From positions 1 to 46,868 of the forward strand of contig DTSI01000154.1 in the NCBI GenBank assembly GCA_012965425.1: a stretch of DNA of 46,868 nt. Reading direction: 5' to 3'. Below are positions 16,638 to 28,958 of this stretch, one piece after another. The translations under genes were made by a program, and so were the position numbers. The notes beneath the pieces were generated by a model. That model worked only from the letters and a program-made list of their open reading frames with translations, did not search any database and was not told the DNA's origin. Source of the DNA: Methylococcaceae bacterium (lineage in GTDB: Bacteria; Pseudomonadota; Gammaproteobacteria; Methylococcales; Methylomonadaceae). The stretch's first letter is position 1; each line of letters begins with the position of its first letter.

Positions 16638-17849
16638 ATGCACAACTGGAATGATGATCCTTTTGCAAACTTAAGTAGTAACCTACCACCCGAAACCAAC
16701 GAACTCACCCTGGAAAACAATCAGGTTAAAGGCGCTATTATTGAAACGGCAACGCAATCATTACCAGAAGCGTCAGCCTCATCCGAAGAACACATTGGAA
16801 CAACCGGGCTAGAAAAAATTAAAATGGGTGCCCGCCGCATTCAAGTCGATGATAAAAAAATCATCAATTGCCGCGCTGATTTGAATCAATTGGTACCATT
16901 TAAATATGATTGGGCTTGGCAGAAGTATCTTGATGGCTGTGCCAATCACTGGATGCCTCAGGAAGTCAACATGACTGCTGACATCGCCTTGTGGAAAAGT
17001 AAAGACGGCTTAACTGAAGATGAGCGTATGATCATCAAACGTAACCTTGGCTTCTTTTCTACGGCAGACTCATTAGTTGCTAATAATCTGGTACTTGCCG
17101 TCTACCGCCACATCACTAACCCAGAATGCCGTCAATACCTCTTACGTCAGGCCTTTGAAGAGGCTGTGCATACGCATGCCTATCAATATGTCATAGAATC
17201 ATTAGGCATGGACGACGGTGAAATTTTCAATATGTACCGAGAACTTCCTGCCGTGGCCCGTAAAGCTGAATGGGCGCTTCCGTTCACACAACATTTAAGC
17301 GACCCAAATTTTCATACCGGTACAGTTGAAAATGACCAAATGCTGTTACGCGAACTCATTGCCTTTTACGTCATCTTTGAAGGTATTTTCTTTTATGTCG
17401 GATTCGCCCAAATTCTGTCCATGGGTCGACGCAATAAAATGACCGGTACAGCAGAACAGTTCCAATACATTCTTCGCGACGAATCCATGCATATGAATTT
17501 TGGTATTGATGTCATCAACCAAATCAAACTTGAGAACCCACACCTGTGGACCGAAACCTTTAAGGAAGAAATAATAAAAATTATTCATGAAGCGGTAGAC
17601 ATTGAAATCCAATATGCTTATGACACAATGCCACGCGGTATTTTAGGGTTAAATGCCCCCATGTTTAAGGAATACCTCCACTTTATTGCCAACCGTCGTT
17701 GCAGCCAAATAGGACTCCCTGAGCAATACCCCGGCGCTCAAAACCCATTCCCTTGGATGTCCGAGGTTCTTGACCTGAAAAAAGAGAAAAACTTCTTTGA
17801 AACACGCGTGACCGAATATCAAACGGGGGGCGCTTTGTCTTGGGACTAA
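16638..17849 (+). CDS. nrdB: Ribonucleoside-diphosphate reductase beta subunit (class Ia)
   Basis: Small subunit holding the di-iron centre and tyrosyl radical that starts catalysis in NrdA. In the 403-residue protein D115 (MTADIALW), E175 and H178 ([11 protein letters not shown]) and later glutamates and a histidine ([16 protein letters not shown]) are the iron ligands, with Y182 as the radical tyrosine by alignment to E. coli Y122. An N-terminal extension of about 60 residues precedes the conserved core. GGGAG lies 8 bases before the ATG. A strong terminator follows the stop by about 10 bp. Confidence 0.97.
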   Translation: MHNWNDDPFANLSSNLPPETNELTLENNQVKGAIIETATQSLPEASASSEEHIGTTGLEKIKMGARRIQVDDKKIINCRADLNQLVPFKYDWAWQKYLDGCANHWMPQEVNMTADIALWKSKDGLTEDERMIIKRNLGFFSTADSLVANNLVLAVYRHITNPECRQYLLRQAFEEAVHTHAYQYVIESLGMDDGEIFNMYRELPAVARKAEWALPFTQHLSDPNFHTGTVENDQMLLRELIAFYVIFEGIFFYVGFAQILSMGRRNKMTGTAEQFQYILRDESMHMNFGIDVINQIKLENPHLWTETFKEEIIKIIHEAVDIEIQYAYDTMPRGILGLNAPMFKEYLHFIANRRCSQIGLPEQYPGAQNPFPWMSEVLDLKKEKNFFETRVTEYQTGGALSWD

Positions 17850-17858
17850 AGCACCTTT

Positions 17859-17900
17859 TGACGTCAGGTGGAAGTCTTCCACCTGACGTCATTATTTTTT
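17859..17900 (+). terminator. Rho-independent terminator of nrdAB
   Basis: TGACGTCAGGTGGAA (17859-17873) pairs perfectly over 15 bp with TTCCACCTGACGTCA (17877-17891) around a 3-base loop, followed by TTATTTTTT. The reverse direction has only a weak T-run, so it mainly ends plus-strand transcription before the convergent tas gene. Confidence 0.93.
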
Positions 17901-17928
17901 CCTAAAAAACCCAAATCATCCATAACTC

Positions 17929-18972
17929 TCAAGGACACGGATTAGGCCATTTTCGGTGAATAGCATCAATCGCCGCTATCAAATCAACGCTTAAATCGAC
18001 CGCTATGCTATCCAGATTTTGCTGCAGTTGTTCCAGCGACGTGGCACCTATAATCGTCGCGGTTACAAAAGAGCGACTGCTCACAAAAGCTAAAGCCATT
18101 TGGGTCGCCGTCAACCCCGCTTCCTTAGCCAGATTCACATAGGCCGCTGTTGCTTTAACTGCCACCGCATTAGAGTACCGCTGATAACTCGGAAATAAAG
18201 AAAGCCGTGCATTTTTAGGTTGTTGGTTGTGTAAATATTTACCACTTAAAACACCAAATGCTAACGGTGAATACGCCAACAAACCCACTGTCTCTTGATG
18301 CGAAACTTCCGCTAATGCAACTTCATAACTTCGATTCAACAAATTATAAGGATTTTGTATGCTGGCAATTCGCGGCCCCACACCGCCTTGACTCAGTTGG
18401 ATATATTCCATCGCACCCCAGGCTGTTTCATTAGAAACACCTATCGCTCTTACTTTTCCTGACCCGACCAACTCATTCAGGACCGATAGAGTCTCTTCAA
18501 TCGATGCGGCACTTTCATCGGGTTGATGCTGGTATTCCAATCGGCCAAAAAAATTAGTATTACGATCTGGCCAGTGTATTTGATAAAGATCAATGACATC
18601 AGTATTAAGACGCTGCAAACTATCATTTAAGGCCAATTCAATGTTACGCTTATTGAGTCGGGTACAGCCTCCCCTCACATACGGCATAAAGTCATCGGCT
18701 TTACCAATAACCTTGGTTGCCAAGATAACCCGATCACGGTTTTTACGCTGTTGAAACCATCGCCCGATAATACATTCAGTCTGGCCAAACGTTTCAGCAC
18801 GGGGCGGAATAGAATACATTTCAGCCGTATCAATAAAGTTAACACCATAATCTAACGCTCTATCGAGTTGGTCATGCCCTTCTTGTTCGGTATTTTGCTC
18901 ACCAAAAGTCATGGTGCCCAAACACAAGGAACTAACCCTCAATCCGGTTTTCCCTAATTGATTATATTTCAT
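17929..18972 (-). CDS. tas: Aldo/keto reductase, Tas family
   Basis: NADP-dependent oxidoreductase of the aldo/keto reductase superfamily. The 347-residue protein begins MKYNQLGKTGLRVSSLCLGTM and contains NFIDTAEMYS (catalytic Asp and Tyr), LATKVIG (catalytic Lys) and YQIHWPDR (His), the full catalytic tetrad. The insertion after the Tyr motif, with AETFGQTECIIGRW, is typical of the Tas subgroup. Physiological substrate is unknown. It follows the YqaA-like gene by 7 bp, so it is probably the last gene of the surE-pcm transcript, and it converges with nrdB. Confidence 0.9.
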   Translation of the reverse strand: MKYNQLGKTGLRVSSLCLGTMTFGEQNTEQEGHDQLDRALDYGVNFIDTAEMYSIPPRAETFGQTECIIGRWFQQRKNRDRVILATKVIGKADDFMPYVRGGCTRLNKRNIELALNDSLQRLNTDVIDLYQIHWPDRNTNFFGRLEYQHQPDESAASIEETLSVLNELVGSGKVRAIGVSNETAWGAMEYIQLSQGGVGPRIASIQNPYNLLNRSYEVALAEVSHQETVGLLAYSPLAFGVLSGKYLHNQQPKNARLSLFPSYQRYSNAVAVKATAAYVNLAKEAGLTATQMALAFVSSRSFVTATIIGATSLEQLQQNLDSIAVDLSVDLIAAIDAIHRKWPNPCP

Positions 18973-18979
18973 AATGATT

Positions 18980-19564
18980 TCATTGATTCAACGAAATAAA
19001 AAACTGATAAGCCAAGGCAACCATAACAACCAACAGCCATCCCAATATATTCATATAACGTCTAATTAAACGGTCTAAGCGCTCGCCACCCCAACTGATC
19101 AAGCCAGCTACTAAAAAAAATCGCGCGCCTCTCCCCAAAATAGAGGCTGCAACAAAAGGTAAAAAAACCAGCCCAAAAGCACCCGAGGCGATAGTAAAAA
19201 CCTTATAGGGAATAGGCGAGAACCCCGCCAAAAAAACCGCCCACACCCCCCACTGCTCAAACCAGCCCTGGACACGAATAAACGATGCGCTATAGACACT
19301 GTCTTGCAACCATGGCATTAACCAATCAATGGCATATAAACCAATCACATAGCCAAGAACACCGCCTAATACCGAGGCAACTGTAGTCAACAATGCAAAA
19401 AACAGCGCTCTTTTAGGCTGAGATAAGGACATCGGGGCCAACATGACATCCGGTGGTAATGGAAAAAAAGATGACTCCGCAAAACTTAAAATAAACAAAT
19501 ACTTAACCGCATGACGATGCTGCGCCCACAACAGCATCGTCTCATAGCAACGCTCAAAAAACAT
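18980..19564 (-). CDS. YqaA-family membrane protein (DedA/VTT-like)
   Basis: Small inner-membrane protein (194 residues) of the SNARE-associated/VTT superfamily, of the YqaA subgroup that often follows pcm in proteobacteria. It has about four or five hydrophobic segments, the re-entrant-type motif LSFAESSFFPLPPDVMLAP at about 27-45, and FLAGFSPIPYKVFTIASGAFG, which is the typical second half-site. DedA relatives act in undecaprenyl-phosphate or lipid flipping; whether YqaA members do so is not established. The start codon overlaps the pcm stop by one base. Confidence 0.85.
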   Translation of the reverse strand: MFFERCYETMLLWAQHRHAVKYLFILSFAESSFFPLPPDVMLAPMSLSQPKRALFFALLTTVASVLGGVLGYVIGLYAIDWLMPWLQDSVYSASFIRVQGWFEQWGVWAVFLAGFSPIPYKVFTIASGAFGLVFLPFVAASILGRGARFFLVAGLISWGGERLDRLIRRYMNILGWLLVVMVALAYQFFISLNQ

Positions 19565-20196
19565 TACTGTTTCCCCGGCACAAACGGAACAAAACTAACC
19601 GCTTCAATATCTTCAATATCAAAACCCGTAGCTGTCTTAACAACCTTTTGTAATTGCTGCCCACCTTGAGGACCAACAGGAATAATCATAGCAGCACCTA
19701 CTTGCATTTGTTGCAACAAAACTTTCGGAATTTCTGTGGGGGCTGCAGAGACTAAAACACCCTCATAAGGTGCAAAATCAGGCCAGCCCCAGCCCCCATC
19801 GCTGTGTAAATATTTAATATTCCTAATCGATAAATCCATCAGTAATTTACTGGCTTTCTTTTGCAACGGTGAAATTCGTTCCACTGAATAAACTTGATCT
19901 ACCGTTTGTGCCAATACTGCGGCTTGATAACCACACCCGGTTCCTATCTCCAAAACACGCCCCGTTACCCCATGATCGACTAATAACTCGGTCATTCTGG
20001 CGACAATATAAGGCTGTGAAATCGTCTGATTATAGCCAATCGGTAGTGCAACATCTTCATAAGCTCGGCTAGACAAGGCGTCATCCATAAACAAATGTCG
20101 CGGCATATCTCTCATAATATTAAGAACGCTATGATTACTAATTCCCTGCTCCATTAACCGGTCAATCATGCGATTTCTTGTACGCTGAGAAGTCAT
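19564..20196 (-). CDS. pcm: Protein-L-isoaspartate O-methyltransferase
   Basis: Methylates isoaspartyl residues in damaged proteins with S-adenosylmethionine, starting their repair. The conserved segments LPIGYNQTISQPYIVARMTELL and the SAM-binding VLEIGTGCGYQAAVLA are present. The start at 20196 (210 residues, MTSQRTRNR) is chosen because AGGGA lies 6 bases upstream and the Pseudomonas protein begins the same way; the frame stays open to an ATG at 20220 that would overlap surE by 4 bp. It sits in the usual surE-pcm pair. Confidence 0.95.
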   Translation of the reverse strand: MTSQRTRNRMIDRLMEQGISNHSVLNIMRDMPRHLFMDDALSSRAYEDVALPIGYNQTISQPYIVARMTELLVDHGVTGRVLEIGTGCGYQAAVLAQTVDQVYSVERISPLQKKASKLLMDLSIRNIKYLHSDGGWGWPDFAPYEGVLVSAAPTEIPKVLLQQMQVGAAMIIPVGPQGGQQLQKVVKTATGFDIEDIEAVSFVPFVPGKQ

Positions 20197-20216
20197 ACCG
20201 ATTCCCTGACGTGTTT

Positions 20217-20972
20217 TCATTTCGTCACCGCCTCATCGATCCATTCTGATAATTCATCCATTAACTCATAACGCGTCAAATCAAGTTGTAACGGTGTAAT
20301 AGAAACATAATTATTTTTTACCGCATCAAAATCAGTTCCAAAACCATCATCACGCGCCAAGCCCGGTGGACCCACCCAATAAATAGGCCGTCCCCGCGGG
20401 TCTTGGGATTTAATCACCGGTTCAGATTTATGTCGTTGTCCCAAACGCGTTACTTGATATCCTTTTAATTCAGCAGCGGGGATATCTGGAACATTAACAT
20501 TCAAAACCACATCCTGTGCCAACGGTTTTTCTTGAATGCGCTGTAAAAGATAAACCGCAACCTCTGCAGCAGTTTCAAAATATTGTGGCTCATTCGATGC
20601 TAAAGAAATCGCTATCGCCGGGAACCCTAAAAACCGTCCTTCCGTGGCTGCTGCCAAGGTGCCTGAATACAATACGTCATCCCCCATATTAGCGCCATGG
20701 TTGATACCAGCAATCACCATATCAGGCTCTGTTTCAATAAGCCCTGTGATCGCAAGATGAACACAATCAGTCGGCGTACCATCTACTTTATAAAAATTGG
20801 GCTCTATCTCATAAACTCTCAGTGGCAACTCTAAGGTCAGGGAATTACTAGCAGCACTCCGGTTTTTATCCGGTGCAACGATGGTTATGTTCGCTCGTTC
20901 TTTCAATGCCGCCGCCAGCACTAACAGGCCCTTGGCAAAATAACCATCATCATTACTCAACAAAATTCTCAT
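20217..20972 (-). CDS. surE: 5'/3'-nucleotidase SurE
   Basis: Metal-dependent phosphatase acting on nucleoside monophosphates and short polyphosphates. The 251-residue protein opens with MRILLSNDDGY, where D8 and D9 bind metal, followed by the VAPDKNRSAASNSLT loop and SGTLAAATEGRFLG; the GINHGANMGDDVLYSGT region carries the conserved Asn. Length is normal. In many relatives truD lies directly upstream; here uppP and the divergent smr separate them. Confidence 0.97.
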   Translation of the reverse strand: MRILLSNDDGYFAKGLLVLAAALKERANITIVAPDKNRSAASNSLTLELPLRVYEIEPNFYKVDGTPTDCVHLAITGLIETEPDMVIAGINHGANMGDDVLYSGTLAAATEGRFLGFPAIAISLASNEPQYFETAAEVAVYLLQRIQEKPLAQDVVLNVNVPDIPAAELKGYQVTRLGQRHKSEPVIKSQDPRGRPIYWVGPPGLARDDGFGTDFDAVKNNYVSITPLQLDLTRYELMDELSEWIDEAVTK

Positions 20973-21071
20973 AACTATTCGCTCAACCCCTTAAAAAAAC
21001 GCTAGAATCAAATATTAATTCACCCAAAGCTATTGTACTTTTCTGAAACCTCCATTACCTTTTAAATCCCC

Positions 21072-21626
21072 ATGGTCCGTGAAAAAAAAACCTCCGATGA
21101 AGACATGGCACTGTTTAGAAAAACAGTCGGGAAGGTAACATCCATTAAAAATAACCGACTTCATTTTCATAAAACCTCCAAACCAGCCGTTCTCTCGAAA
21201 CCGCCCAACGCTGACTATTATCAAACATTGCATGATACACCGAACGATACCGTTGACCTACTCGGTGACGCTGATAATTTGGAGTTTTTAGCACCTGGAT
21301 TACAAAAAAATATCCTGAAAAAAATGCGTAAAGGCTTCTTTGGAATAGATGCCGAACTCGATTTGCACGGGCTGACCCGGGCAGAGGCCAAAAATTACCT
21401 AACGCAGTTCCTCCACGACTGTATTCTAGAACATTGCCGTTGTATTCATATTATTCATGGTAAAGGCTATCGATCCCCCAACCAAAAACCCATACTCAAA
21501 AACAGTCTTAATCAATGGTTAAGACAACACGTCCATGTCCTTGCCTTTTGCTCCGCCCCTCGTCATGCGGGTGGGACCGGTGCAGTCTATGTTTTGCTCA
21601 GTTTAATGGATAAACACCGCCAATAA
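21072..21626 (+). CDS. Smr-domain endonuclease (SmrA/SmrB-like)
   Basis: Smr-domain protein of 184 residues. The N-terminal region (SDEDMALFRK) resembles SmrB, which in E. coli cuts mRNA at collided ribosomes. The C-terminal Smr domain carries DLHGLT (H99), HGKG (129-132) and GGTGA (167-171), the conserved motifs of the fold; the HGKG plus long loop also resembles SmrA (YdaL). Assignment between the two is uncertain. It is divergent from surE, without a visible ribosome-binding site, and its last 24 bp overlap the 3' end of uppP on the opposite strand. Confidence 0.85.
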   Translation: MVREKKTSDEDMALFRKTVGKVTSIKNNRLHFHKTSKPAVLSKPPNADYYQTLHDTPNDTVDLLGDADNLEFLAPGLQKNILKKMRKGFFGIDAELDLHGLTRAEAKNYLTQFLHDCILEHCRCIHIIHGKGYRSPNQKPILKNSLNQWLRQHVHVLAFCSAPRHAGGTGAVYVLLSLMDKHRQ

Positions 21627-22397
21627 CACAAACCCAAGAATAATTCGGTACCAAATGAAAGGCATCACCCCGACGCGCTCTAAGAACCTTAAGAACCAAG
21701 CAATTGACAAATAAGCGACCGCTGCTGAAACCACCACGCCCACCGCCATAAACTCCCAAACCACCGGTACCGATGATTGATAAAGTTCAATACTTTTGAG
21801 TAACCCTGCCAAAACAATGACAGGAATAGACAATAAAAAAGAAAATTTCGCTGCCTGACTTCGGGTCAGGCCCAGTAACAACCCCGCTGTTATGGTAATG
21901 CCCGAACGCGATGTACCAGGGATTAACGCAAGTGCCTGAAAACAACCCACTATCAAGGCATCTTTAATCGTAACCGTGATACGCGCCTCAGATGCTTGCC
22001 GACTTGCCCAGCCTAACAAAACCGCAAAACTAATTGTCGCGACAGCAATCACTACCGGGGAGCGCAATAATTGATCAATCCCATCAGAAATTGCAAGACC
22101 CACCAACCCCACTGGTATCGTTGCAAGAATAACCGACCATGCGAGTTGCGAATCGTCTGAACTTTGTTTTTTCGTCACCGATGAAAACCATGCAACCACC
22201 AAACGATAAACGTCTCGACGATAAAAACCAACGACAGCAAACAAGGTCCCCAGATGAACAGCAACATCAAAGGATTGTCCTTGATCTTCCCACCCCAAAA
22301 CAACCGGCACTAAAATAAGATGCGCTGAACTTGATACCGGTAAGAATTCGGTCACGCCTTGCAAAAAAGCTAACGCAAACACCTGTAAAAAATCCAT
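21603..22397 (-). CDS. uppP: Undecaprenyl-diphosphate phosphatase
   Basis: Inner-membrane enzyme that recycles undecaprenyl diphosphate to the monophosphate carrier for peptidoglycan and other glycans (BacA family). From the ATG at 22397 the protein has 264 residues and many hydrophobic helices, with the (E/Q)xxxE motif at Q13 and E17, the FLPVSSSAH loop, and the second signature PGTSRSGIT. An AGGA site lies about 7 bases before this ATG; a TTG at 22415 is rejected. It begins 1 bp after the truD stop, so both share a transcript. Confidence 0.96.
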   Translation of the reverse strand: MDFLQVFALAFLQGVTEFLPVSSSAHLILVPVVLGWEDQGQSFDVAVHLGTLFAVVGFYRRDVYRLVVAWFSSVTKKQSSDDSQLAWSVILATIPVGLVGLAISDGIDQLLRSPVVIAVATISFAVLLGWASRQASEARITVTIKDALIVGCFQALALIPGTSRSGITITAGLLLGLTRSQAAKFSFLLSIPVIVLAGLLKSIELYQSSVPVVWEFMAVGVVVSAAVAYLSIAWFLRFLERVGVMPFIWYRIILGFVLLAVFIH

Positions 22398-22398
22398 A

Positions 22399-23421
22399 CT
22401 AATTCCTGACGACAATAATTTCTTTTAAGAGTGCTGTGGCATAACTGCCTGCCGGTAAGAAAAATGATAACCTCAACGTTTGAGTACCCGTAAAAGCCCA
22501 CGTAAAATTCTCAACGACAACCCGCAATGCTCTGCGTCCTATCTTTAAATCCATCGACTCTAAACCGTCTTTAAGTTCAGCGTACTGAGTCAATATGGTC
22601 TGTTCTATGTCCCACACGTCACCGTATTCGGGCACATCACCGAGCCCCCACAAACACCCAGTTGGATGAAGTTCTAGGGCCGAAACGCGCGCTATCAGAG
22701 CGCTGTCAATCACTTCTGTGGGGAAGAAACTATTGGAGCCTTCAAATTGTAATACATCACCGGCTACAACCTGATTCCAGTTCTCCAACTCAATTCGACG
22801 CGCCAAGATACAATTAAAAAGAAATGACCGGGCCGCTGACAAATATAGACTGCGTTGATTTCTTTTGAATGACTGTCCTTGAAATAAGGATAGTGCTTTT
22901 TCAATATTCTTACCGTGGCGCCCAAAACGTTGGGCACCGTAGTAATTAGCGATGCCTCCTACAGCAATCGTATTTAACAAATGCTCCGTTTGCTTAACAT
23001 CACCCTCCCATTGACGGATCATTAAACTAAATCTATTGCCTGTTAAGACACCCCGCTTTAACTTTTTATGATGCCGGGTTATATCAATCAGGCTTATGTT
23101 TTCTTGATCCCAGCGCTGCCAATCGGGCATCGTTTTTCCTGGCAGCCAAATACTAAACCATTGCCGAGTCACCGCCTGCCGATCTTTTAAGCCGGCGTAA
23201 CCAACATCACGCGCCAAAACACCGGCAAATTTCGCCAGTTGACGGGCTACATAATCAGTATTTTCCCCACGTTTTTCAATAAAAAGAAATAGGTGCTCGC
23301 CTTCCCCACTCGGGGTGAAAGGCAGGACCTCTTCGACCTTAAAGTCTTCCGGCGCTTGACGGATAAGACCTGCCCCCTGTGGACCCCCATAGGTATTGGG
23401 CCAGTCCGGAAAATTAATCAC
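22399..23421 (-). CDS. truD: tRNA pseudouridine(13) synthase TruD
   Basis: Makes pseudouridine at tRNA-Glu position 13. Starting at the GTG at 23421 gives 340 residues aligning from the first residue with E. coli TruD (VINFPDW against its own start), with an AAGG site 9 bases upstream; a TTG at 23445 would add eight residues without support. The catalytic aspartate is D80 in GYAGLKDRQAVTRQW, the same number as E. coli. GNRFSLMIR and NYYGAQRFG are further family motifs. It sits between ispF and uppP, in the conserved ispD-ispF-truD order. Confidence 0.96.
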   Translation of the reverse strand: MINFPDWPNTYGGPQGAGLIRQAPEDFKVEEVLPFTPSGEGEHLFLFIEKRGENTDYVARQLAKFAGVLARDVGYAGLKDRQAVTRQWFSIWLPGKTMPDWQRWDQENISLIDITRHHKKLKRGVLTGNRFSLMIRQWEGDVKQTEHLLNTIAVGGIANYYGAQRFGRHGKNIEKALSLFQGQSFKRNQRSLYLSAARSFLFNCILARRIELENWNQVVAGDVLQFEGSNSFFPTEVIDSALIARVSALELHPTGCLWGLGDVPEYGDVWDIEQTILTQYAELKDGLESMDLKIGRRALRVVVENFTWAFTGTQTLRLSFFLPAGSYATALLKEIIVVRN

Positions 23422-23488
23422 TGAAAGAGCCTTAACTGATGACAAAATAAGGTAATACGCAATAAGGATAACACCTTAAGCCAGGTAA

Positions 23489-23971
23489 TTAGGATAATCC
23501 ATCGGTCATCAAGACAACGGCCTGAACAGCAATCCCCTCGCTACGCCCTTCGAAACCAAGGCGCTCTGTGGTAGTTGCCTTAACATTAATACAATCTAAC
23601 GCCACGTTCAGATCACTGGCAATATTATTTCTCATGGCATTAATATGGGGTGCCATTTTGGGTGCTTGGGCGATAATGGTAATATCTGCATTGACTAAAC
23701 TATAGCCCTTGTCAGCAACAATACTATACACATGTTTCAATAAGACACGACTATCCGCCCCCTTAAACGAAGGATCTGTATCTGGGAAATGATGGCCTAT
23801 ATCGCCCAAGGCAACCGATCCTAACAACGCATCAGATAAGGCATGAAGAACAACATCACCGTCTGAATGCGCCGCAATGCCTTTGTCAAAATCGATGGTT
23901 ACACCGCCCAAAATAACGTCACCTTCTTCTTGAAACCGGTGAACATCGTATCCTTGACCAATTCTTATCAT
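23489..23971 (-). CDS. ispF: 2-C-methyl-D-erythritol 2,4-cyclodiphosphate synthase
   Basis: Fifth step of the non-mevalonate isoprenoid pathway. The 160-residue protein starts [13 protein letters not shown], with metal ligands D9 and H11, and contains [17 protein letters not shown] (third ligand His) and the [10 protein letters not shown]-type motif as [16 protein letters not shown]. Length is normal. The ATG overlaps the ispD stop by 4 bp, so the two enzymes are translationally coupled. Confidence 0.97.
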   Translation of the reverse strand: MIRIGQGYDVHRFQEEGDVILGGVTIDFDKGIAAHSDGDVVLHALSDALLGSVALGDIGHHFPDTDPSFKGADSRVLLKHVYSIVADKGYSLVNADITIIAQAPKMAPHINAMRNNIASDLNVALDCINVKATTTERLGFEGRSEGIAVQAVVLMTDGLS

Positions 23972-24663
23972 TCTTGCTCCAAATAAAATTTTGCCAATAT
24001 CAAATCTTCCGGACGGGTAATTTTAATATTACCGGGTTGCCCTTCAACAATTTTCGGTTGAAAACCATTTAATTCAAACGCACTGGCTTCATCAGTGACA
24101 ACTTGCCCTTTCTCTACGGCTAATTGTAAAACCTTTTTTAACGCACCGTAACGAAACATTTGAGGCGTTAAGGCGCGCCAGACTCTATTCCTATCCACCG
24201 AATCAACAATCTGCCCCTGCATCACATTCTTTAAGGTATCATGCGATGGCAGTGCTAAGATGCCTCCCACAGGATCGCTTTTAAGTGTATTAATCAAGCG
24301 ATGAATATCTGCGACCTTGATACACGGTCTTGCCGCATCATGCACCAAAACCCAATCATCATCAGATGCCTTATCAACCAAAGCATTTAAAGCCGACAAC
24401 ACTGAGTCCACTCGCTCTTGCCCGCCCTCTGCACGAATAATTTTTTCCTGCTTCGAACAAGGTAATGTCGGCCAATAAGGGTCTTCTAATGAAATAGCCA
24501 CGGCAATCCCCGCAAAACAATCCGCCTGTAGCAACTGAAATAAAGTTTGTTCTATAACGGTCTGACCACCTAATAACAAGTATTGTTTCGGACGATCAGA
24601 CTGCATTCGTTTACCCACCCCAGCAGCCGGAACAACCCCCCAAAACTTCACTGACTTACTCAT
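23968..24663 (-). CDS. ispD: 2-C-methyl-D-erythritol 4-phosphate cytidylyltransferase
   Basis: Third step of the non-mevalonate isoprenoid pathway; couples MEP with CTP. The protein (231 residues from the ATG at 24663) has the nucleotide-binding [20 protein letters not shown], the VHDAARPC motif and the C-terminal [18 protein letters not shown] two codons upstream is possible. The ribosome-binding site is weak. It lies 133 bp after ftsB, with a hairpin in the gap. Confidence 0.97.
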   Translation of the reverse strand: MSKSVKFWGVVPAAGVGKRMQSDRPKQYLLLGGQTVIEQTLFQLLQADCFAGIAVAISLEDPYWPTLPCSKQEKIIRAEGGQERVDSVLSALNALVDKASDDDWVLVHDAARPCIKVADIHRLINTLKSDPVGGILALPSHDTLKNVMQGQIVDSVDRNRVWRALTPQMFRYGALKKVLQLAVEKGQVVTDEASAFELNGFQPKIVEGQPGNIKITRPEDLILAKFYLEQE

Positions 24664-24760
24664 AAACACTCAAAATATTGAAACCATACTTAGGAAAAAA
24701 ACTGAACCCGTTGCCATTTGAAAAGTCGCTATGACTATTGAGATAAACGTAATTGAAGCT

Positions 24761-24789
24761 ACCGTCAATAACCTAAGATTATTGACGGT
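24761..24789. repeat. Perfect 11-bp inverted repeat between ftsB and ispD
   Basis: ACCGTCAATAA (24761-24771) and TTATTGACGGT (24779-24789) are perfect complements around a 7-base loop, starting 7 bp after the ftsB stop on the minus strand. No T-run follows in either direction, so it is not a standard terminator; it may protect or process the ftsB end of the transcript. Confidence 0.6.
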
Positions 24790-24796
24790 GCGTGAC

Positions 24797-25078
24797 CTAC
24801 GAAGACTCACCCTGAAGATATTGATAAAATGTTTCTTCCTTTCCAATCATACCTAATTCATTTCGGGCTCTCTCTTCAAGGGCTTCATCGCCCTTTCTTA
24901 AATCCAAAACCTCACGATAAATGCGATCGTTTCGCTCTTTCTTGAGCAAATCTTGTTGGCTCAAAATATCGATCTGCTGCTGATACTCGCTAATTTGCTG
25001 CAAGCCACCTTCACCGAATATCAGCCGGTATTGTAGCATCACCGTTAACAGAACAATGACCCCCAACAAAATACGCAC
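24797..25078 (-). CDS. ftsB: Cell division protein FtsB
   Basis: Small bitopic inner-membrane protein of the FtsQLB complex that triggers septal peptidoglycan synthesis. The 93-residue protein has one N-terminal membrane helix (about 3-20), then a coiled-coil leucine-zipper-like region (about 28-65) and the typical EERARNELGMIGKEETFYQ ending. The start is GTG, with no good ribosome-binding site, 28 bp after the eno stop. The eno-ftsB-ispD order is standard in gammaproteobacteria. Confidence 0.95.
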   Translation of the reverse strand: MRILLGVIVLLTVMLQYRLIFGEGGLQQISEYQQQIDILSQQDLLKKERNDRIYREVLDLRKGDEALEERARNELGMIGKEETFYQYLQGESS

Positions 25079-25106
25079 CGTTTGTGTTTAAACTTACAAG
25101 CCTAAT

Positions 25107-28909
<3,803 letters not shown>

Positions 28910-28958
28910 TTAGCACTTTTTTATCTCACAATAATCAAGGCTTCTTTAATAGAGTATT

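Noticed and set aside
24761-24796. ftsB-ispD hairpin as a Rho-independent terminator
   Set aside because: No T-run follows on either strand; kept only as an inverted repeat.
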